Source of the DNA: an uncultured Phocaeicola sp. | Lineage (GTDB): Bacteria > Bacteroidota > Bacteroidia > Bacteroidales > Bacteroidaceae | Assembly: GCA_944321015.1 (NCBI GenBank) | Contig: CALUJS010000007.1 | Coordinates: 1-64,000 of the forward strand | Length of the DNA stretch: 64,000 bases | Direction of reading: 5' to 3' | Shown: positions 18,491 through 27,621 of the stretch, in pieces | How positions within the stretch are numbered: the stretch's first letter is position 1 | Layout: each line of letters opens with the position of its first letter | Translations under genes and position numbers: made by a program | Notes under the pieces: generated by a model | Database searches by the model: none | Told to the model about the DNA's origin: nothing | The model's input: only the letters and a program-made list of their open reading frames with translations

Positions 18491-20068
18491 ATGAAAACTT
18501 TAAAATTATATACTACCTTAATCGTCTTGGGTATTGTTTTATTGGGGCTTGTATCTTGTGTGGATGATGAAGGCTCATATGAAAACCTACCTGTAAATGA
18601 AGTGACGGTTTCGGGATTGGAAGATGAATATAATGTGATTGCTGGTGTAACAGAGCTTGTCATTGAGCCGGAGATAGAAGGCTCACTTAAAGGTACGGAC
18701 GACAGCAATTATGAGTACACATGGTATGTATGTTATGCTGAAATTGGGGCGGAGCATGAACATACTGTGCTTTCGAATGAAAAGGATTTGGATATAGTTT
18801 TGACTTTGCCTCCAAGAAGTTATGCTCTTTATTTGTCTATTAGAGATAAAGAGTCAGGTCTGGAATGGTTGTTTGATACAGATTTATATGTGCAGACTAT
18901 GCTTACGAGGGGATTTTATGTATTTGGTGATAAAGAAGACGGAACAGTTGGTATGGATTTTTTAAGTATGCCAAGTGGTTCTGATTCTATTATTATTAAA
19001 GATATTTTTATAAATTCACATGGCTTACATGGGGCGGAAGAGCTAATGTTTTCTGGTGCTTCCTATTCTGCGGATGGACAGACTTTGTGGGCTGTGACTT
19101 CAGATGGAACGTATAAGATTACCAATAACATTTCTGGTGAGAATGCAAGTTCTGTGTTTGATGTGGATGAAACGTATTCTCCAGATAATATGTTTTTCCC
19201 ACAGTTTGATGTGAAAAGGCCTATTAAGATTATAGACATGGCTCCTAAACAGAGTCAGAATGGGCGTGCTCCTAGTTCTACGAATCGTGTTTATGTTACA
19301 GAGGATGGAGTGTATGGATGTAGTCCAATGAGTGGAGAAGCTTATGGAAATCCATTTAATAGGTATAGTAATACATCCTCAGAGTTATTCCTTCCCTATA
19401 AAACAGCGTTTTTTAGGCGTTCTTATATGAGTGGTGTTATGGTTTATGATTTGGATAATGAACGTTTTACTACTTCCTCTTCATCTATGATGATGAGTGT
19501 AACTAATTGTCGTGTTCTGAAAGACTCCCCTGATGATCCTTTCCCATGGAATCAGACTAATCGCACTATTGTGTATGGCGACAATTGTGTGGATGATAAT
19601 TGTTATGTGGTAATGAAGGATACGGAGAATACTAATTTATATTATGTTTATAAATTCTCTGTGACTAGTGTTTCCTCTCCTTCTAAAGATGTTGGATATA
19701 CTATAGATATATCGCGTGCTCCAGGCTTTGATGTAGCTTCATATTATGCTTTCTTTACTGATCAACCATATATCCTTTATACGGTAGGTTCACAGTTGTA
19801 TGGACTTAATTATTCATTACCAAATAGTCAAGCAGTCATGTTGCATGATTTTGGTAGTGAAATCACTTATATGACTTTTGATTGGATATCTCGCAGCATG
19901 GAAACTGACATAGCTATCTGTACTTATGATGAAACCAATAAAGGAACCATCTACAAGTATGAGATAAACAATGACCCCAACGTTATTGAAATTCGTCCCA
20001 TTGAAAACTGCGAGTGGAAGACTGACTTGAAAGTGAAGAAACTCGAATTCCGTAATAGTTCATTCTAA
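18491..20068 (+). CDS. PKD-like family lipoprotein
   Basis: The 525-aa product has a lipoprotein signal (IVLLGLVSC, cysteine near residue 24), an Ig/PKD-like N-terminal part (VTVSGLEDEYNVIAGVTELV, YEYTWYVCYAEIG), then a long beta-rich region with repeated YVFGDKEDG- and LYYVYKFSV-like strands, possibly a propeller. This fits PKD-like lipoproteins found in SusC/SusD/DUF4843 operons. Its role is probably binding on the cell surface, but no substrate can be read from sequence. The gene is very AT-rich (13 of 60 bases are G or C at 18961-19020). Confidence 0.75.
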   Translation: MKTLKLYTTLIVLGIVLLGLVSCVDDEGSYENLPVNEVTVSGLEDEYNVIAGVTELVIEPEIEGSLKGTDDSNYEYTWYVCYAEIGAEHEHTVLSNEKDLDIVLTLPPRSYALYLSIRDKESGLEWLFDTDLYVQTMLTRGFYVFGDKEDGTVGMDFLSMPSGSDSIIIKDIFINSHGLHGAEELMFSGASYSADGQTLWAVTSDGTYKITNNISGENASSVFDVDETYSPDNMFFPQFDVKRPIKIIDMAPKQSQNGRAPSSTNRVYVTEDGVYGCSPMSGEAYGNPFNRYSNTSSELFLPYKTAFFRRSYMSGVMVYDLDNERFTTSSSSMMMSVTNCRVLKDSPDDPFPWNQTNRTIVYGDNCVDDNCYVVMKDTENTNLYYVYKFSVTSVSSPSKDVGYTIDISRAPGFDVASYYAFFTDQPYILYTVGSQLYGLNYSLPNSQAVMLHDFGSEITYMTFDWISRSMETDIAICTYDETNKGTIYKYEINNDPNVIEIRPIENCEWKTDLKVKKLEFRNSSF

Positions 20069-20092
20069 CCTAATCCTCTAAACCTCATCCCA

Positions 20093-21178
20093 ATGAAAAA
20101 ACTAATCCTATCTTTACTGTCTGCGCTGTTCCTGCTTCCTGCAGCGGCACAGACCAACTTCCGCCACTTGACGCTCGACCAAGCCATCGAGCAGGCCAAG
20201 AAGGAAAACAAGCTGGTGTTCGTGGACTTTTATACCGACTGGTGCGGTCCTTGCCGCGTGATGGCCAACACCGTGTTCCCGCAGAAGAAAGTGGGCGACT
20301 ACTTCAATGCCCGCTTCGTCTGCATCAAGCTCAATGCCGAGAAAGAAGGCCAGGCGGATGCCAAGACCTTCCAAGTGAAGGCATATCCGACTTTCCTCGT
20401 GCTCGACACGGACAAGAAGGTGTTGCTTGACATCAAAGGCTCCATGACGGCCGAGAACTTCCTTTCGAAGATTGAGAGCGAACTGAACCCCGAGCTGTCG
20501 CCCGAAGCCATGAAGAAACGTTATGACGCCGGCGAGCGTACGCCCGACCTGGTCAATGCATACGCGTTCCATTTCATGGAGGAAGGCAAGGAGAGCGAAG
20601 GCTACCGCATTGTGAACGAATACTTTGACTCGCTCACCGACGCGCAACGCCTCGCCCCGGAGAACTATTTCCTTTTCCAGCGTTACACGCTTTCGCTGCA
20701 AGACCCGAAGGCCGATTTTCTGGTGTCTCACCGCGACGAATTCGACCCGGCCGTGCGTGACAAGGCCCGGGAACATGCCAACAAGCTCCATCACATGGGC
20801 TTGGTGAGCTACTTGTCAGGCTTTCAGTTTGCAAGCGGAAAGTATGACGCCGCCGCTTACGGCAAGTTGAAGCAGGAAATCATCGACCGTGGCCTGGACA
20901 AGACCTATCCTTACGCTCCGCTCTTCGACCTGATAGAGTGCTATGCCAAGGGTGACAAGGCTGCTTACTTCGCGCTGCTGAAGGAGAAGCAACCGCAGAT
21001 GGAGCCCGGCGATTTCAATCTGGTGTTGCTCAACTTCTCGCGCCTGTTCCCGTTGGACACGACCGACAAGGCGCTTCTGAAGGAAGCGGCCCGGTATATC
21101 CGCTCGCTTCTTCCCGGCCTGAAGCCGTCCACCATCATGATGATGGGGCAGCTCCTGCAAAGTCTGGAACAATCCTGA
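20093..21178 (+). CDS. Secreted thioredoxin-fold protein
   Basis: The 361-aa product has a signal peptide (residues 1-20, ending LPAAAQ) and a thioredoxin domain with the active site WCGPC (C51 and C54) and a cis-proline motif (VKAYPTFLVLD). A C-terminal helical region of about 210 aa follows, of unknown function. It probably acts as a periplasmic disulfide oxidoreductase serving products of the operon. It is the last gene, 24 bp after the PKD-like lipoprotein. Its GC content is markedly higher (34 of 60 at 20161-20220), so it seems to have a different history from the two genes before it. Confidence 0.93.
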   Translation: MKKLILSLLSALFLLPAAAQTNFRHLTLDQAIEQAKKENKLVFVDFYTDWCGPCRVMANTVFPQKKVGDYFNARFVCIKLNAEKEGQADAKTFQVKAYPTFLVLDTDKKVLLDIKGSMTAENFLSKIESELNPELSPEAMKKRYDAGERTPDLVNAYAFHFMEEGKESEGYRIVNEYFDSLTDAQRLAPENYFLFQRYTLSLQDPKADFLVSHRDEFDPAVRDKAREHANKLHHMGLVSYLSGFQFASGKYDAAAYGKLKQEIIDRGLDKTYPYAPLFDLIECYAKGDKAAYFALLKEKQPQMEPGDFNLVLLNFSRLFPLDTTDKALLKEAARYIRSLLPGLKPSTIMMMGQLLQSLEQS

Positions 21179-21203
21179 CACGGACACTGACATAATACGC
21201 CCG

Positions 21204-21261
21204 GAGGGGGTGTGTCGTACCTGCTGCATGCAAGGGCGATGCACCCCTTTCGCCTTTTTGT
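21204..21261 (+). terminator. Probable terminator after the thioredoxin gene
   Basis: AGGGGGTGTGTCG pairs imperfectly with CGATGCACCCCTT, followed by a short T-run. Confidence 0.5.
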
Positions 21262-21413
21262 CCCTCCCAACCGGTGGTCAGACCTTTTGAAGCTCTCTAG
21301 GTATATTGTTCCCCGCCCCGCCTTCGACGACGCAAAAAAAACGGTCAGCAAGACACCGGCGGACAAATCCGCCCGAAACCTGATGGTTGATTGGTGAAGG
21401 AGGTTGATGGGGA

Positions 21414-21501
21414 GATATGGCCGCTCCCAAGCGGGCATATGTCGGCACGTGAGCGGGAATATGTACGCTCGCGAGCGCTCATATCTCCGCTCAGATACCG
21501 G
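21414..21501. repeat. 22-bp palindromic repeat array D (4 units)
   Basis: Units start at 21414, 21436, 21458 and 21480. The third has the full palindrome CGCTCGCGAGCG. It lies between the thioredoxin terminator and the tandem repeats next to the transposase. Confidence 0.9.
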
Positions 21502-21596
21502 AATAACCGGGAGTGAATCCTCATGCCTACCATTACGTACGCGGCTGATTTTCAATAAGTCTGTTCGATGCGTGAGCGGGCAAAGTCACTATTTTA

Positions 21597-22500
21597 GGAC
21601 GGTGAAGCCGTCCCACAATGCGTAACCGCTGTGTGGCGCGTGATGCGCCACCTGCGGATAGTCCCGCCTGTATGGTCGACCTTAAGGAGGTCGAACCCAA
21701 TCCGGCATTGCTACACGAAATCATTTGCAAGCCTGTCTTGATTCGACCTCTTCAAGGTCGTTTTCTCTTTCATCGCATTCCCGCAGGTGTCACTTGCCGT
21801 GCCACACAGCGGTTATCATAGTCAGACAGCTTCGCCGTCTTATCTCTCTTGATCGTTGCTTGAGAGCGACAGAAGGAAATCACGATTTGGTGTATGAAAG
21901 ATATCTTGTCCTGCCGTTGTTTGAAGGGACAGTGAAACTGTCCGACAAAGCTAACCGCTGTGTGGCGCGTGATGCGCCACCTGCGGATAGTCCCGCCTGT
22001 ATGGTCGACCTTAAGGAGGTCGAACCCAATCCGGCATTGCTACACGAAATCATTTGCAAGCCTGTCTTGATTCGACCTCTTCAAGGTCGTTTTCTCTTTC
22101 ATCGCATTCCCGCAGGTGTCACTTGCCGTGCCACACAGCGGTTATCATAGTCAGACAGCTTCGCCGTCTTATCTCTCTTGATCGTTGCTTGGGAGAGACA
22201 GAGGGAAATCACGATTTGGTTTATGAAGGATATCTTGTCCTGCCGTCGTTTGAAGGGACAGTGAAACTGTCCGACAAAGCTAACCGCTGTGTGGCGCGGA
22301 ATGCGCCACCTGCGGATAGTCCCGCCTGTATGGTCGACCTTAAGGAGGTCGAACCCAATCCGGCATTGCTACGCGGAATCATTTGCAAGCCTGTCTTGAT
22401 TCGACCTCTTCAAGGTCGTTCTCTCTTTCATCACATTCCCGCAGGTGTCACTTGTCGTGACACACAGCGGTTATTCGGTGTAAGGACGGTTTCACCGTCC
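21597..22500 (+). repeat. Three tandem 329-bp repeats bounded by REP-like palindromes
   Basis: A 191-bp core begins AACCGCTGTGTGGC and ends with its inverse (GCCACACAGCGGTT). It occurs at 21624-21814, 21953-22143 and 22282-22472, exactly 329 bp apart. The first two cores read as identical; the third has a few changes, some of which keep stems paired. Each core holds hairpins TGGCGC/GCGCCA, TCGACCT/AGGTCGA and CGACCT/AGGTCG. Linkers hold GGACAGTGAAACTGTCC. The whole block is flanked by GGACGGTGAAGCCGTCC (21597-21613) and GGACGGTTTCACCGTCC (22484-22500). Open frames across it follow the repeat and are not credible genes. Confidence 0.9.
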
Positions 22501-22637
22501 GCTTTAAGCGGAGAACCCTGCTTGTTCCGGCAGGAAGAGAAAGTGTTGCCGGACACCGATAAAAGAAAATATAATCATCCGCAACATTTTACCGGCGTTA
22601 ATAATTTCTTATATTTACCATCTCAAATGTTCTATTC

Positions 22638-23093
22638 ATGAGTTACACACGTTTATTGTATCACATTGTATTCCGTCCGCGAAGTAGCAGACCTGTAATA
22701 ACCATAGCATATGAGGAAATGTTATACCGTTACCTGTGGGGTTTTGTAAAAAACAAAGGAGGCGTTCTGTATCGCATAGGAGGAATGCCGGATCATGTAC
22801 ATATGTTGGTGCAGATACCACCCACTTTGGCCTTGTCTGATTTCATGCACGACCTTAAGTTGTCGGTAAACAAGTTCATGAGCGAACATACGGCAGAGTT
22901 CCCCGATTTTGAAGGATGGGGAAAATCCTATTGTGCCTTGACGTGTTCGGAGAGTGTGAAGGACTCCATAATAGAGTATATAAGGAATCAGAAAGACCAT
23001 CACAAACGAACCAGCTTTAGGGATGAATATTTGAAGCTGCTTCAGGAAAATGGCATAGCGGGTGTGGAGAGCAAATATTTGTTTGGAGAATAG
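22638..23093 (+). CDS. REP-associated (Y1, HUH) tyrosine transposase, IS200/IS605 TnpA-like
   Basis: The enzyme class nicks and joins single-stranded DNA at hairpins. The 151-aa product has the HUH motif in GGMPDHVHMLVQIPP (H53, H55) and a catalytic tyrosine Y114 in IIEYIRNQ, with the conserved Q118. Single-domain proteins of this size without a TnpB partner and beside palindromic repeats are typical of RAYTs, which spread REP sequences rather than themselves. The start at 22638 gives the family N-terminus (MSYTRLLYHIVFRPRSS). Another REP-like palindrome half follows the gene (23192-23206). No TnpB or typical IS ends are visible. It appears intact. Confidence 0.9.
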   Translation: MSYTRLLYHIVFRPRSSRPVITIAYEEMLYRYLWGFVKNKGGVLYRIGGMPDHVHMLVQIPPTLALSDFMHDLKLSVNKFMSEHTAEFPDFEGWGKSYCALTCSESVKDSIIEYIRNQKDHHKRTSFRDEYLKLLQENGIAGVESKYLFGE

Positions 23094-23191
23094 TCGGCAC
23101 TGTTCGACCTTTTTGAGGGCGTCCATCCGATTGGATTATCCGCACGCAGGTGATGCTTTCGTCTCATCTGCGTGCGGATATTGATTATGAT

Positions 23192-23206
23192 TCGGTTTCA
23201 CCGTCC
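23192..23206. repeat. REP-like palindrome downstream of the transposase
   Basis: CGGTTTCACCG with flanking bases matching GGACGGTTTCACCGTCC at 22484-22500. It is the same palindrome that borders the tandem repeats. Confidence 0.65.
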
Positions 23207-23237
23207 GTTTCAGGCATCGCGCATTTCCCCCGGACTT

Positions 23238-24044
23238 TCAGTCTGCCAGGCGTGAGGTGACGGGATGGCGGTTGCCGTGTATGCCGGTGAGGAAGGCTTT
23301 CGCGCTGCCGAAGTTGAGGTACATGTCCAGGCGGACGGGCAGGTGGTTGAGGTCGTCGGTGATGAAGAAGGTGATGACTTCCTCTTCGCGCCCGTCCTTG
23401 TATTCCACGAACGAGAGTTTGAGGCAGCGGTATTTGTTCTTGTCGTTGCCTTCTATCACCTCGCGTCCGCGGAAGATGAGGGTCTGTTCCTCCACCTTGG
23501 TGCCGGTGGCCATGGGGAAATGTATCTTTTGTCCCGGCTTGTAGTCGGTGGGGTCGAAGGAGCGCGCCCGGGCCAGGATGCTGAGCATGTCATAGACGGG
23601 ATAGTCGCTCACGTCGTGTGCCGTGCGGGTTTCGCCGCCGCGGCGCGAGCGCGACTGGTCGACGTGGCATTTTCCGTCCTTGTACGTGTAGCGCACTTCG
23701 TCCACGGTGTAGCGTTTGCCTTCTTCGGCTCCCTTGCGGAAGTAGTAGGGCACGAGTTTCTGCGATATGACGCTTTCCAGCGTGTCGCGCATGACGAAGA
23801 AGAAGTCGGCCCGCTTGTTTCCCTTCGTCTGCAGATAGGTGCGGTAGGCCGGCGTGCCTTGATGGGTGGTTTCCGTGATGGCCATTTCGGCTGTCCCGGC
23901 TTTTATCCAGATGAACTTCCAGTTGAAGTAGAGGTCGTAGGTCACTCGTTCGCCGGCCTTGAACGCTTTGTTCTCGGCTTCGAACTGGGCCCGGGCGCCC
24001 CAGGCCAGCATCATGCAGATGCACAGTAGGACTACACGTTTCAT
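23238..24044 (-). CDS. DUF3108 domain-containing secreted protein
   Basis: The 268-aa product has a signal peptide (MKRVVLLCICMMLAWGARAQ) and a beta-rich body typical of DUF3108 (AFKAGERVTYDLYFNWKFIW, AEMAITETTHQGTPAYRT, FFVMRDTLESVIS). Proteins of this family are thought to sit in the periplasm or outer membrane; no activity is established. It is the last gene of a three-gene operon with an Ig-like lipoprotein (4 bp upstream) and a GH3-like adenylating enzyme. Confidence 0.87.
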   Translation of the reverse strand: MKRVVLLCICMMLAWGARAQFEAENKAFKAGERVTYDLYFNWKFIWIKAGTAEMAITETTHQGTPAYRTYLQTKGNKRADFFFVMRDTLESVISQKLVPYYFRKGAEEGKRYTVDEVRYTYKDGKCHVDQSRSRRGGETRTAHDVSDYPVYDMLSILARARSFDPTDYKPGQKIHFPMATGTKVEEQTLIFRGREVIEGNDKNKYRCLKLSFVEYKDGREEEVITFFITDDLNHLPVRLDMYLNFGSAKAFLTGIHGNRHPVTSRLAD

Positions 24045-24048
24045 AGGT

Positions 24049-26001
24049 CTATTGTCGTTTCTTTCGTTCGCGTTCGGCGTTGCGGCCTTTCACGCTTTTC
24101 TTTTCGTCGGGTTTCTGCTTGGTGATGTCGAGCGGCTTCTGTTTGGCCACGGGGGTGGCGCGCAGGTCCCAATCCTGCTCGACGTCCCACTGGGCTTTCA
24201 GTTCCAGCGCCTGAGGGTAGTAATATACTTCTTCGGCCTGGCGGTGGTCTTCATACAAGCCGGTGTCCCACACGCCGTTGCCGTTGCGGTCGAAGAAGAG
24301 GCGCACGTAGTATTTGCCGGGATTGATGAAGAAGAAGTCGGCCCGTCCTTCGCTCCATCGGGCTTCGCGCACCACGGCATCCTGTCCGTCGAGCAGCTGG
24401 ACTACGGCCGTGGTGTCGGCCTGGGGAATCATCATGAACAGCGCGGCATATTCCTCGAGGGTGCGGACCTTGATGCTCTGTTCCAGCCGGTCGGTGTAGA
24501 GCCCGTACCATCCGGTGAAGGTCATCGAGTCCACGCTGAGGCGGTATTCCGAGCCGGGATGCCATTCGGCCAGCAGCTCGTAGCTGCGCAACCGGCCTTC
24601 TTTGCGTCGCAACACGAAGGGGGCTTCCACTTCCACCGAGTCGACCATTTCCGTCAGGCGGATGCCGGCCGTGTCGATGGAAGCCAGCGGTTCGTCGAAG
24701 GTGAAGTTGACGTTTTGATAGAGTTCCAGCGTGGAGGGTATTTCGGAGTTGATTTTGAGGAACTCGATGGGCGGCATGGTGTCGATGGGGATGGTGTCGT
24801 TTTTGCGGCGTCGGCGCAGTTTGCGGTCCAGCTCCTTGCGCCATTCCTCCATCTTGTCGGCTTTCTGTTTGGCTATCTGTTGGCGCGTGGTGCGCGGAGC
24901 CAGTTCCAGCGTGTCGGTTTGCGGGACGAGGCGGTTCAGCGTGTCGGACGCAAGATAGGCCACGCGCATCCGCAGGGTGTCGATGTTGTACACGAGCGAG
25001 TCCTTGATCCAGTAGTGTATGGTGTCGTTTTTGGCCGTGTGTTCAATGATGAAGGCATCCGTGGCGTCGAAGTTCATGCCTTCCACGGTGGGCAGGGTGT
25101 CGGCCGGGGCCGAGAAGTAGAAGGAGAATTTGTGGGGCACGGTGCGTTCGTTCTTGACCATGTATTGCGTGGTGGGCGTCTCGGTGAAGGCGCGCAGCAC
25201 GATGTCGTCGGGCATGAAGTGGGTGTATTCCACCGTCTTGATGGTGTCGATGGCTATGCTGTCGGCTCCCAGCCACAGGGTGTCCTGGCGTGTCCGGAAG
25301 TCGAACGACGGGCGTATGGTGTCGTCGGAGAAGGCAATCATTTCGCTCTTCTGGCTGAAGATGAAGTTCTGGTCGACGTCCTGCAGGGCGTAGGCGTGAT
25401 AGGTTCCCGGCGCGATGCCCCGTATGGTGAAGCGTCCGCGGCTGTCGGTGCGTGCCACGCGGACGAAGGGTTGCGTCACGAAAGCCGAGTCGGCCAGGTC
25501 GGAATGGAGTCCTACGAGGATGCCTTTTATCGGTTCCAGATTGGAGGCGTCGAGCACCGTGCCCGATACCTGCAGTGTGTCTATCTTCTCGCCCGTGGAA
25601 AAGGCAAAGGCGAAATCGCCCAGGGGGTTGCCCTCGTTGTTGTCCACGATGGCATCGGAGAAGTCGATGGTGTAGGTCGTGTTCGGGCGGAGTGTGTCGA
25701 GCAGTTCCACCACCACCCGTTTGCCGTTGGTTTTAATCTCCGGCGTTTCAATCTGCGGAGGCGACACGACGACTTTCTCGCTGGCATTTTCCAGCTGGAT
25801 GAATTCGTCGAACGTAAGGGTAATCTTCTTTTCCTTGTTGTTCGTGGCATAAAGCTGGGGAGAGCACTTCAGCAACACGGGCGGGTCTTCGTCGTATGGG
25901 CCGCCGTCGGGGGTGCCGGTGCTGGCACAGGCGTAAGCCGCCACGGCCAGCACGAAGCATAGCGGGGCTTTGAGTCGTTTTATGGCAGTTTTCAGATTCA
26001 T
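24049..26001 (-). CDS. Ig-like domain lipoprotein
   Basis: The 650-aa product has a lipoprotein signal (AAYACAS, C25) followed by a bacterial Ig-like domain of the Big_5 type (about residues 38-135: DEDPPVLLKCSP, KITLTFDEFIQLENAS, NTTYTIDFSDAIVDNNEGN). A carboxypeptidase-regulatory-like beta domain comes next (LQVSGTVLDASNLEPIKG, SRGRFTIRGIAPGTYHAYAL). The C-terminus is basic (VKGRNAERERKKRQ). Such proteins are widespread in Bacteroidota and their role is unclear. It overlaps the GH3-like gene start-to-stop by 4 bp (ATGA) and is 4 bp from the DUF3108 gene, so all three are probably co-translated. Confidence 0.83.
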   Translation of the reverse strand: MNLKTAIKRLKAPLCFVLAVAAYACASTGTPDGGPYDEDPPVLLKCSPQLYATNNKEKKITLTFDEFIQLENASEKVVVSPPQIETPEIKTNGKRVVVELLDTLRPNTTYTIDFSDAIVDNNEGNPLGDFAFAFSTGEKIDTLQVSGTVLDASNLEPIKGILVGLHSDLADSAFVTQPFVRVARTDSRGRFTIRGIAPGTYHAYALQDVDQNFIFSQKSEMIAFSDDTIRPSFDFRTRQDTLWLGADSIAIDTIKTVEYTHFMPDDIVLRAFTETPTTQYMVKNERTVPHKFSFYFSAPADTLPTVEGMNFDATDAFIIEHTAKNDTIHYWIKDSLVYNIDTLRMRVAYLASDTLNRLVPQTDTLELAPRTTRQQIAKQKADKMEEWRKELDRKLRRRRKNDTIPIDTMPPIEFLKINSEIPSTLELYQNVNFTFDEPLASIDTAGIRLTEMVDSVEVEAPFVLRRKEGRLRSYELLAEWHPGSEYRLSVDSMTFTGWYGLYTDRLEQSIKVRTLEEYAALFMMIPQADTTAVVQLLDGQDAVVREARWSEGRADFFFINPGKYYVRLFFDRNGNGVWDTGLYEDHRQAEEVYYYPQALELKAQWDVEQDWDLRATPVAKQKPLDITKQKPDEKKSVKGRNAERERKKRQ

Positions 26002-27524
26002 GCTTCTTGGGGGATTATTTGGTTCAGTCGGAGCAGTTCGTCCATGTATTCGCGGGTGTTGCTCAGGCGCGGCACTTTGTGTTGTCCGCCCAACTTGCCT
26101 TTCAGCTTGAGCCAGTCATGGAACAGTCCGTTGCGGGCTACGACCAGCTCCAGCGGCTGCAGGGTGATGTCTTTGTGGCGTTTGGCCTCATAGTCGGAGT
26201 TGACGCGCTGCAGGGCCTCGTCCAACACGCGGGCGAAGTGTTCCGTCGAGTCGGGCATCACGGCAAATTCCACCAGCCACTGGTGACGGCATTTGGCCCG
26301 GGCGTCCATGAATACGGGCGCGGCGGTATATTCCGACACTTGGGCGCCTGTTGCCTCACAGGCAGCCTTGAGTCCTTGTTCGGCATTGTCTACGATGAGT
26401 TCTTCGCCGAAAGCATTGATGAAGTGCTTGGTGCGTCCAGTGATGACGAAGCGGTACGGATGCTTGCGGGTGAAGCGCACGGTGTCGCCCAGCACGTAAC
26501 GCCACAGGCCGCAGCTGGTGCTGATGAGCATGGCGTAGTTGCGCCCCGTCTCCACGCCTTCGAGCGGAACCACCGTGGCGTCGGGCCGTCCGAACTCGTC
26601 CATGGGGATGAACTCATAGAACACGCCGTAGTCCACCATGAGTGTCATGGAGGCGTCGTCCGGGTCGGTCTGTATGCCGAAGAATCCTTCGCTGGCGTTA
26701 TAAGTCTCCACGTAGTGCATGCGGTCGCTGCGTATGAGCCGGAGGTATTGCTCGCGGTAGGGGGCAAAGGCCACGCCGCCGTGGAAGAACACTTCCAGGT
26801 CGGGCCATACCTGCTCCAGCGATTCCTTGCCGGAGAGTTCCAGTACGCGGTGGAGCACCGAAAGCATCCACGAGGGCACGCCCGACAGGTTGGTCACGTG
26901 GGCATGGAGAGTGCTGCGGGCAATGCGGTCGCGCTTTTCTTCAAAGTCGGACAGCAGGGCAATCTCTTTGCTCGGCACGCGGATGAGGTTCACCAGCGGG
27001 CTGATGTTTTCGATGAGGATGGCCGAGAGGTCGCCCACCAGGCTGCCTTTCACGTTGTAGTTGGGCGCGTGGCTTCCGCCCAGAATGAGGCCTTTGCCGG
27101 AGAAGAATCGGCTTTCGGGGTTGTTTTTCAGATAGGAAGCCACACAGTCGCGACCGCCGGCATAATGGGTATCTTTGAGTCCGTCGGGGCTGACGGGGAT
27201 GAATTTGCTCTTGTCGTTCGTTGTGCCCGACGATTTGGCATACCAGCGCACCTTTCCGGGCCACAGCACGTCGCTCTCGCCGTGGCGCATGCGTTCGATG
27301 TAGGGTTTCACGTCGTCGTAGGTCTGCACGGGCACTCTGCCGGCAAAGTCTTCATAGGTGTGTATGGTGTCGTAGCGGTGTTGCGTGCCCCATGCCGTGT
27401 CGGCAGCCCTCGAAACAAGGCGCTTGAGTGTTTCCTGCTGCAGGCGCTCCGAGCAGGATGCGTAGGTGTCCAACGCTTTCTGGCGTGGGGTGAACAGCTT
27501 TCCGATGAGTTTTGTTGTGTTCAT
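25998..27524 (-). CDS. GH3-family acyl-adenylating enzyme (GH3 auxin-responsive promoter family)
   Basis: Plant GH3 enzymes join amino acids to hormones by adenylation. Bacterial relatives are common in Bacteroidota but their substrates are unknown. The 508-aa product has the nucleotide-binding motif SSGTTNDKSKFIP (residues 98-110), YVETYNASEGFFGIQ in the centre and the C-terminal YRFVITGRTKHFINAFGEEL motif of the ANL superfamily. It is the first gene in the operon with the Ig-like lipoprotein and DUF3108 protein, which points to modification of an envelope component. Confidence 0.92.
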   Translation of the reverse strand: MNTTKLIGKLFTPRQKALDTYASCSERLQQETLKRLVSRAADTAWGTQHRYDTIHTYEDFAGRVPVQTYDDVKPYIERMRHGESDVLWPGKVRWYAKSSGTTNDKSKFIPVSPDGLKDTHYAGGRDCVASYLKNNPESRFFSGKGLILGGSHAPNYNVKGSLVGDLSAILIENISPLVNLIRVPSKEIALLSDFEEKRDRIARSTLHAHVTNLSGVPSWMLSVLHRVLELSGKESLEQVWPDLEVFFHGGVAFAPYREQYLRLIRSDRMHYVETYNASEGFFGIQTDPDDASMTLMVDYGVFYEFIPMDEFGRPDATVVPLEGVETGRNYAMLISTSCGLWRYVLGDTVRFTRKHPYRFVITGRTKHFINAFGEELIVDNAEQGLKAACEATGAQVSEYTAAPVFMDARAKCRHQWLVEFAVMPDSTEHFARVLDEALQRVNSDYEAKRHKDITLQPLELVVARNGLFHDWLKLKGKLGGQHKVPRLSNTREYMDELLRLNQIIPQEA

Positions 27525-27621
27525 TGGGATAATGTGTTCTTTTTATCGGGCAAAAGTAGCATAAAGATTCTAAAAGCCCTATCTTTACACTTAAGTTTTA
27601 ACGTATAGATACACGGTAGTC

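Noticed and set aside
21725-22641. Open frames across the 329-bp repeats (141 and 195 codons)
   Set aside because: They repeat with the DNA units, contain no known fold and read through hairpins. They are by-products of the repeat.
22638-23093. Transposase as a simple IS200 insertion
   Set aside because: No TnpB, no single left and right IS end, and the palindromes extend outside into tandem units, which favours the RAYT reading.
23959-25962. 667-codon plus-strand frame over the Ig-like lipoprotein gene
   Set aside because: It is a shadow of the minus-strand gene, which has a lipobox and domain motifs.
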